Shown: in pieces, positions 58,055 to 64,000 of the stretch
How positions within the stretch are numbered: position 1 is the first letter of the stretch
Layout of the letters: each line of letters opens with the position of its first letter
From: Arachis hypogaea
Lineage: Eukaryota; Streptophyta; Magnoliopsida; Fabales; Fabaceae
Length of the DNA: 64,000 nt
Assembly: GCF_003086295.3 (NCBI RefSeq)
Contig: NC_092052.1
Span: 28,247,427 to 28,311,426, forward strand
Reading direction: 5' to 3'
Notes under the pieces: model-generated
The model's database searches: none
Seen by the model: only the letters and a program-made list of their open reading frames with translations
Told to the model about the DNA's origin: nothing
Translations under genes and position numbers: made by a program

Positions 58055-59652
58055 TGGTGCACGGAATTGTGATCACACTTTTCACAATTTCGGTACAACT
58101 AACCATCAAGTGCACTGGGTCGTCCAAGTAATACCTTACGTGAGTAAGGGTCGATCCCACGGAGATTGCCGGCTTGAAGCAAGCTATAGTTATCTTGTAA
58201 ATCTTAGTCAGGAGATTCAAATGATATGAATGATTTTGTTTATGAAAAGTAAATAACATGAAATGAATGATACTTGTGATTCAGTAATGAAGAACAGATT
58301 GAGGTTCCGGAGATGTTCTGTCATCCGAATCTCTGCTTTCCTACTGTCTTCTTCTCCAAACACACATGGCTTCTTCTATGGCCGGCTGTATGTTGGTGGA
58401 TCACCGTTGTCAATAGCTACCATCCTTCCTCTCAGTGAAAATGGTCCAGGCACGGCTTCTGTACGGCTAATCATCTGTCGGATCTCTCGTCTCGGATTAA
58501 AAATACCAGGCACAGCTACCGCACGGCTAATCATCTGTCAGTTCTCACTCGTGTCGGAATAAGACCTCTCTGTCCTTTTGCACACTGTCACTGCACCCAA
58601 CATTTGTGAGTTTGAAGCTCGTTTGTTCTAGCCTTCACCACGAAGGTTCTGATCTCATGGGTTTGAATGCTCTGTTGTCAGGAGATGCAAGTCAAACTCG
58701 TAGATTAGAAACCCAAGAGATACGCACTCAAGCTGTCGCCCAATGACTACGTTGAGCTCAGATAGAACGGGAGTGATTGTCAAGCACGCGTTCATAAATT
58801 TGAGAATGATGATGAGTGTCACGGATCATCATATTCTTTATATTTAAGTACGAGTGAGTATCTTAGAACAGAATCAAGCGTGATCGAATAGAAAACAATA
58901 GTAATTGCATTAATCCATTGAGATACAGCAGAGCTCCTCACCCCCACCTATGGGGTTTAGAGACTCATGCCGTAGAAGATACAATATGAGATGTAAAATG
59001 TCATAAGTCCTAAAATGAATCTCTAAAAGTAGTTTTTATACTAAACTAGTAACTTAGGTTTACAGAAAATGAGTAACTAAGTGCAGATAGTGCAGAAATC
59101 TACTTCCGGAGCCCACTTGGTGAGTGTTTGGGCTGAGCTTTGAAGCTTTCACGTGCATAGGCCATTCTTGGAGTTAAACACCAGCTTGGGTGCCAGTTTG
59201 GGCGTTCAACTCCAGTTTTGGTGCCAGTTCCGGCGTTTTACGCCAAAAAAAGGTCTCTAACTGGCGTTTAATGCCAGTTTGAGCCATCAAATCTCGGGAA
59301 AAGTATGAACTATTATATATTGCTGGAAAGCCGAAGATGTTAGCTTTTCAGCCCAATTGAGAACGCGCCAATTGAACTTCTGTAGCTCCAGAAAAATGCG
59401 TTTGAGTGCTGGGAGGTCAGAATCCAACAGCATTTGCAGTCCTTTCTCAGCCTCTGAATCAGATTTTTGCTTAGGTCCTTCAATTTTAGCCAGAAAATAC
59501 CTGAAATTACAGAAAAATCCACAAACTCATAGTAAAGTTTAAAAATGTAATTTTTTCATAAAAACTAATAAAAATATACTAAAAAGTAACTAAAACATAC
59601 TAAAAACTATATAAAAATAATGCCAAAAAGGGTATAAAATATCCGCTCATCA
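58055..59652 (-). mobile_element. Solo LTR of the D family
   Basis: 1598 bases, TGGTGCACGG to CGCTCATCA on the plus strand, flanked by ATTAT at 58050-58054 and 59653-59657. No internal sequence. It is the product expected from LTR-LTR recombination. It carries hairpin H3 (58134-58149) and a degraded palindrome array (about 59164-59276). Confidence 0.9.
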
Positions 59653-59657
59653 ATTAT

Positions 59658-59939
59658 GTTGAATGTTTGATAGGAAAGTGAGAAAAAGCATGTAGAGCAC
59701 AAAATACCCTATGAAGCATGCAATTGATACACTGAGTAATGAATCCATGAAGCAAGCAGTATAAATGTATTATGATGGATCCATAAAGGCAAGCATGCAA
59801 GAAACAATGAAGACAAGGTGATGGGATTGAAATTAATAACTTGGCGTTCTTGTCTGGCGCTCTTGTGGCAAGAGCCAGCACTTCAAGCACATCCATGCTG
59901 GCGCGCTTGTGGAGAGCGCAGTGCTCTCCTGGAGCATGC
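59658..59939. other. Fragment of an unidentified LTR-like repeat with GGCGCTC units
   Basis: Contains CTGGCGCTCTTGTGGCAAGA and GGAGAGCGCAGTGCTCTCC, a further CG-rich semi-palindromic block, distinct from the A/B and D types. Probably joined to 57780-58054 before the solo LTR element inserted. Confidence 0.4.
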
Positions 59940-61028
59940 TGGTGCGGAATTTATAAACCACAAACTAATCGGCAAGTGCACCGGGTCGTACCAAGTAATA
60001 CCTCAGGTGAGTGAGGGTCGATCCCACGAGAATTGATGGATTAAGCAACAATAATTAAGTGATAAGCTAGTCAGGCAAACAGAAAATAGTGTTTGAAATT
60101 TCAAAGGCATTAAAAAGTGATTAAGAATTTTAGAAAGCAAGCAGTAAATGAGCTGTGAAATATATATAGGGAAACAGTTAAGGCTTTAGAGTTATCTATT
60201 TTTCTGGATTAACTTTTCTCACTAACTATTTTAATTATGTAGGATTTAATTTATGGTAAACTATATGTGACTAGACCCTAATTTACTAACTGCCAATTCC
60301 TTGGTCAATTAATTCCAATTAGAAGCTACATGATCAAATTCCAGTTTATATGCCACAAAAACTCTAATTACCAAAAAATAAAAGGATTATATGTCACGTA
60401 TCCCGTTAAATCCAGATAATTAAAATTTAGGAGAATATGTTTTCAAGCTGTTGTTCAAGTAAAGAGCTTTTCCAAGTTTTACAAGAACTCAAATAGAAAG
60501 AGGGTCATACTTCCATTCCACCCAAATTCATAAGATAAAGAGCGAAAATGATTCTTAAATTATAAATCCATGCATAAATTAAAATAGAAAAAGCAATAAA
60601 ATCAATCCATACAAATAGACAGAGCTCCTAACCTTAACAATGGAGGATTAGTTGCTCATGGTTCAGAGTAGAAAATAAGGATTGTAAATTGGAATGGAAT
60701 AATGTTGTGTTGGAATCACCCTGTTGGCATTCTTTTTATATCTAATCCTCATTAATTTAAAATCTATCTTGAACTAAAAATAATATCTTTTCCTAAAAAT
60801 AAGATTTGAACTTAAATTCGAATTAATTAACAAGTCTTCAGCTGATGGGTGGGGACCACTTGTTTTGTCCATTCTGCAGCTTCTAATCTGGGTTTTCTGG
60901 GCTGGAAACTGGGTCAAAACAGCCCAGAAATCGTTCCCAGTGTTTTTTTGCGTTTTTTACACGTGGCGCATGTCACGCGTACGCGTCGATGGTCCTTTTC
61001 GTAAGTCACGCGCACGCGTCGGTCACGC
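59940..61028 (-). repeat. Truncated LTR (F) related to the D family
   Basis: Begins TGGTGCGGAATTTATAAACC and shares the block GCAAGTGCACCGGGTCG and hairpin H3 (60001-60016) with D-family LTRs, but is otherwise different. A CG-rich patch (CACGCGTACGCGTCG, CACGCGCACGCGTCG) lies at about 60970-61028. It is cut at 61028 by element E. Confidence 0.6.
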
Positions 61029-62562
61029 TGATGAGCGGATAATTTATACGCTTTTTGGCATTATTTTTAGTATATTTTTAGTATATTTTAGTTAGTTTTT
61101 ATTATGTTTTTATTAGTTTTTAATTAAAAATCACATTTCTGTACTTTACTATGAGTTTGTGTGTTTTTCCGTGATTTCAGATACTTTCTGGTTGAAATTG
61201 AGGGACATGAGCAAAAATCTGATTCAGAGGCTGAAAAAGGACTGCAGATGCTGTTGGATTCTGACCTCCCTGCACTCGAAGTGGATTTTCTGGAGCTAAA
61301 GAAGCTCAATTGGTGCGCTCTCAATTGTGTTGGAAAGTAGACATCTTGGGCTTTCCAGCAGTATATAATAGTCTATACTTTGCCCAAGATTTTATGGCCC
61401 AAACCGGCGTTCCAAGTCAGCATAAAAATTTTGGCGTCAAAACACCAGAACTGGCATAAAAGCTAAAGTTAAACGCCCAAACTGGCACAAAAACTGGCGT
61501 TTAACTCTAAGAAAAGTCTCTACACGTGAAAGCTTCAATGCTCATCCCAAGCACACACCAAGTGGGCCCCGGAAGTGAATTTCTGCATCATTCACTCATT
61601 TCTGTAAACCCTAGGTCACTAGTTCATTATAAATAGGACCTTTTGCTATTGTATTTTCATCTCATGACACTCTACACGTTTCATATTGTATCTTCTACGG
61701 CATGAGTCTCTAAACCCCATGGTTGGGGGTGAGGAGCTCTGCTGTATTTTGATGAATTAATGCAATTACTACTGTTTTCCATTCAATCACGCTTGTTTCT
61801 ATTCTAAGATATTCATTCGCACTTCAACCTGATGAATGTGATGATCCGTGATATTCATCATCATTCTCACCTATGAACGCGTGCCTGACAACCACCTCCG
61901 TTCTACATGCAATCAAGCTTGAATGTGTATCTCTTGGGTTTCTAATCTAAGATTGGAACCTTCGTGGTATAGACTAGAATTATTGGCGGTCATTCCTGAG
62001 ATCCGGAAAGTCTAAACCTTGTCTGTGGTATTCCGAGTAGGATCTGGGAAGGGATGACTGTGACAAGCTTCAAACTCATGAGTGCTGGGCATAGTGACAG
62101 ACGCAAAAAGATCAATGGATCCTATTCCAACATGAGTGAGAACTGACAGATGATTAGCCGTGCGGTGACAGCGCATTTGGACCATTTTCACTAAGAGGAT
62201 GGATGGTAGCCATTGACAACGGTGATCCACCAACATACAGCTTGCCATGGAAGGAGCCTTGCGTGCATGAAGAAGAAGACAGTAGGAAAGTAGAGATTCA
62301 GAAGATAGAGCATCTCCAAAACCTCAACCTATTCTCCGTTACTGCAAAACAAGTATTTATTTCATGTTCTTTTACTTTTTACAATTAAATCTGAGAATTA
62401 TTGATATCCTGACTAAGAGTTACAAGATAACCATAGCTTGCTTCAAGCTGACAATCTCCGTGGGATCGACCCTTACTCACGTAAGGTATTACTTGGACGA
62501 CCCAGTGCACTTGCTGGTTAGTTGTGCGGAATTGCAAAGTGTGATTGTAATTTCGTGCACCA
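61029..62562 (+). repeat. Element E 5' LTR
   Basis: 1534 bases, TGATGAGCGG to TCGTGCACCA. Degraded palindrome array at about 61398-61505, TATA-like box at 61628-61636, hairpin H3 at 62471-62486. Confidence 0.9.
61628..61636 (+). promoter_or_regulatory. Putative TATA box of the E LTR
   Basis: TATAAATAG in CATTATAAATAGGACC, about 600 bases into the LTR and about 120 bases after the palindrome array. A second TATA-like site (TATATAATAG) is near 61363. Confidence 0.6.
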
Positions 62563-62568
62563 AGTTTT

Positions 62569-62586
62569 TGGCGCCGTTGCCGGGGA
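62569..62586 (+). other. Primer binding site of element E
   Basis: TGGCGCCGTTGCCGGGGA, the perfect tRNA-Asp match and the best-kept copy in the window. Confidence 0.9.
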
Positions 62587-63384
62587 TTGTTCGAGTTTGG
62601 ACAACTGACGGTTTATCTTGTTGCTTAGATTAGGAATAATTAATTTTTGTTGGTTTAGAGTCGTTTATTTGAGTTTAGTTTCATATTTTAAGTTTGGTGT
62701 CAATTGCATGCTTTTATTTTCTTTCAATTTTTCGAGTTTGCATGTTCTTAGTTCTTTCTTGATCTTTAAAAATTCTAAGTTTGGTGTCTTCTTTGTGTTT
62801 TCCTTTAAAATTTCAAAAATTTGTGTTTGATTTTCTAAAAATTTTAAGTTTGGTGTCCCTTGTGCTTTTATTAACTTAAAAATTTTTCAAAAATTTGTTC
62901 TTGGTGTTCATCTTGACATTCAAAGTTTTCTTGTTTGTTCTCTTTGTTTTGATCTAAAATTTCTAAGTTTAGTGTTATTTTGTTATTTTTCTCTTTCCTC
63001 ATTAAAATTCAAAAAAATAAATATCTTCTCCTTATTTTACTCATAAATTTCAAACTTTTGCATTAAATTAGTCAAAGATCTTCAAAATCATATCTTTTTT
63101 TTGTCAAGCCAAAATTCTAATTTCAAAAATTGATCTTTTCAAATCTTTTTAATTTCTTCAATCATATCTTTTCAAGCATATCTTTCTGATTGCTAATTCC
63201 AAAATCTTTTTAATTAATTAATTAATTTAGTTTTCAATTTGCTTTTATTTCACTTTATTCTAATTTTCGAAACTTTTATCTTCCATCTATTTTGTTTTAT
63301 TTTATTCGGTTACTTTTAATTAAATAAAATAAAAAATTTTAAAAAAATTTATTTGCAATTCATATCAATTCCCTTTTCTCCATC
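62587..63384 (+). other. 5' leader of element E with AAGTTTGGTGT repeats
   Basis: AT-rich. The motif AAGTTTGGTGT is at 62690-62700, 62777-62787 and 62846-62856, with AAGTTTAGTGT at 62965-62975. No ORF of interest. Confidence 0.75.
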
Positions 63385-64000
63385 ATAGACATAAGTGGAA
63401 ATGAACAGTCCAGAAGGACTCTGGGGTCATATGCTAACCCCATTACAGCTGCATATGGGAGTAGCATCTGTATACCTCCTATCAAAGCAAGCAGTTTTGA
63501 ACTAAATCCTCAGCTCATTATCATGGTGCAGCAAATTGCCAGTATTTTGGTCTTCCACAGGAAGAACCTACTGAGTTTCTGGCACAGTACTTACAAATTG
63601 CTGACACAGTGCGTGATAAAGAAGTGGATCAGGATGTCTACAGATTATTACTGTTTCCATTTGCAGTAAAAGATCAAGCTAAGAGGTGGTTAAATAACCA
63701 ACCCACAGCAAGCATAAAAATATGGAGACAGTTATCAGACAAATTTCTGAATCAATTTTACCCTCCAAAAAGGATGACACAGCTAAGGCTGGACATCCAA
63801 GGCTTTAAACAAGAGGATCATGAATCCCTTTATAATGCCTGAGAGAGGTACAGAGGGATGCTAAGGAAATTCCCCTCTGAAATGTTTTCAGAATGGGTAC
63901 AGTTAGACATCTTTTACTATGGGCTTACAGAAAAAACTCAGATGTCTCTAGATCACTCAGCTGGTGGATCTATACACATGAGAAAGACGATTGAAGAGGC
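63385..64000 (+). pseudogene. Element E gag, broken (start lost, frame change, TGA)
   Basis: Aligns with the D gag from its first residue, but the start is ATA (63385-63387) where D has ATG. A one-base deletion near 63530 shifts the frame compared with D. The best open part (63609-63842) reads DKEVDQDVYRLLLFPFAVKD and RWLNNQPTASIKIWRQLSDK, the capsid region. A TGA at 63840-63842 replaces the Trp codon of D, after which ERYRGMLRKFPSEMF continues to the window edge. Confidence 0.85.

Larger units (their letters stand above)
61029..64000 (+). mobile_element. Element E: Athila-type D-family retrotransposon, 5' part only
   Basis: 5' LTR 61029-62562, primer site 62569-62586, leader, then gag, running off the window. 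The pentamer before it is CACGC (61024-61028); its duplicate would be outside. Same family as D in the opposite orientation. Confidence 0.9.

Noticed and set aside
62455..62490. tRNA gene or Pol III B box (GGGTCGATCCC-like block in D-family LTRs)
   Set aside because: Only the T-arm-like words are present; no acceptor stem, anticodon arm or A box fits. Treated as a conserved LTR block.

Overview
This is plant nuclear DNA, very probably from a legume and most likely peanut (Arachis). No prokaryotic operon, rRNA or tRNA was seen. The assignment rests on three things: an EARLY FLOWERING 4 gene of legume-like length; very AT-rich intergenic DNA with MITEs; and large Ty3-gypsy elements carrying short CG-rich palindromes of the kind I associate with peanut repeats. 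The genus is an inference.

Layout. Bases 1-7004 are AT-rich intergenic DNA with a GC-rich patch, a possible DNA-transposon end, a MITE candidate and a decayed Ty1-copia element whose LTR holds a non-autonomous hAT-like element. Bases 7005-52711 are one nest. A 5'-truncated L1-type LINE (about 2.7 kb, plus strand) was split by two large gypsy elements of the same non-autonomous family: A (7096-27929, plus) and B (29748-51889, minus). A was invaded by a Del/Tekay-like chromovirus relic, C (8974-19798, minus). B was invaded by an Athila-type element with a nearly complete polyprotein, D (31533-43683, minus). Target-site duplications can be read for A, B, C and D (TTGRT, ATGGG, TATGA, ATGAG), so the order is LINE, then A and B, then C and D.

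Bases 52712-57800 hold the only clear host gene, ELF4 (53767-54231, minus). Its upstream region has duplicated TATA units, three evening-element cores and a 1.2-kb Mutator-like element. Two smaller Mutator-like MITEs lie nearby. Bases 58055-64000 return to Athila DNA: a solo LTR of the D family, a truncated related LTR (F), and the 5' end of a D-family element (E, plus) that runs off the window.

How the parts fit together. A and B have LTRs, a tRNA-Asp-type primer site and two own ORFs, but no protease, reverse transcriptase or integrase. D and E have the full enzyme set. The families share the primer site, a downstream ORF that looks like the same domain family, and two small hairpins with conserved loops (AGRCAA and GAGGAC), the second followed by a PPT-like AAGTGTGGGG or AAGTTTGGTGT. 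This pattern suggests a non-autonomous/autonomous partnership read through shared cis-signals, and it is the main lead here. A second lead is that unrelated LTR families have each placed CG-rich imperfect palindromes (roughly 30-bp spacing in the D family) just upstream of the LTR TATA box, and in the D family also inside the coding sequence.
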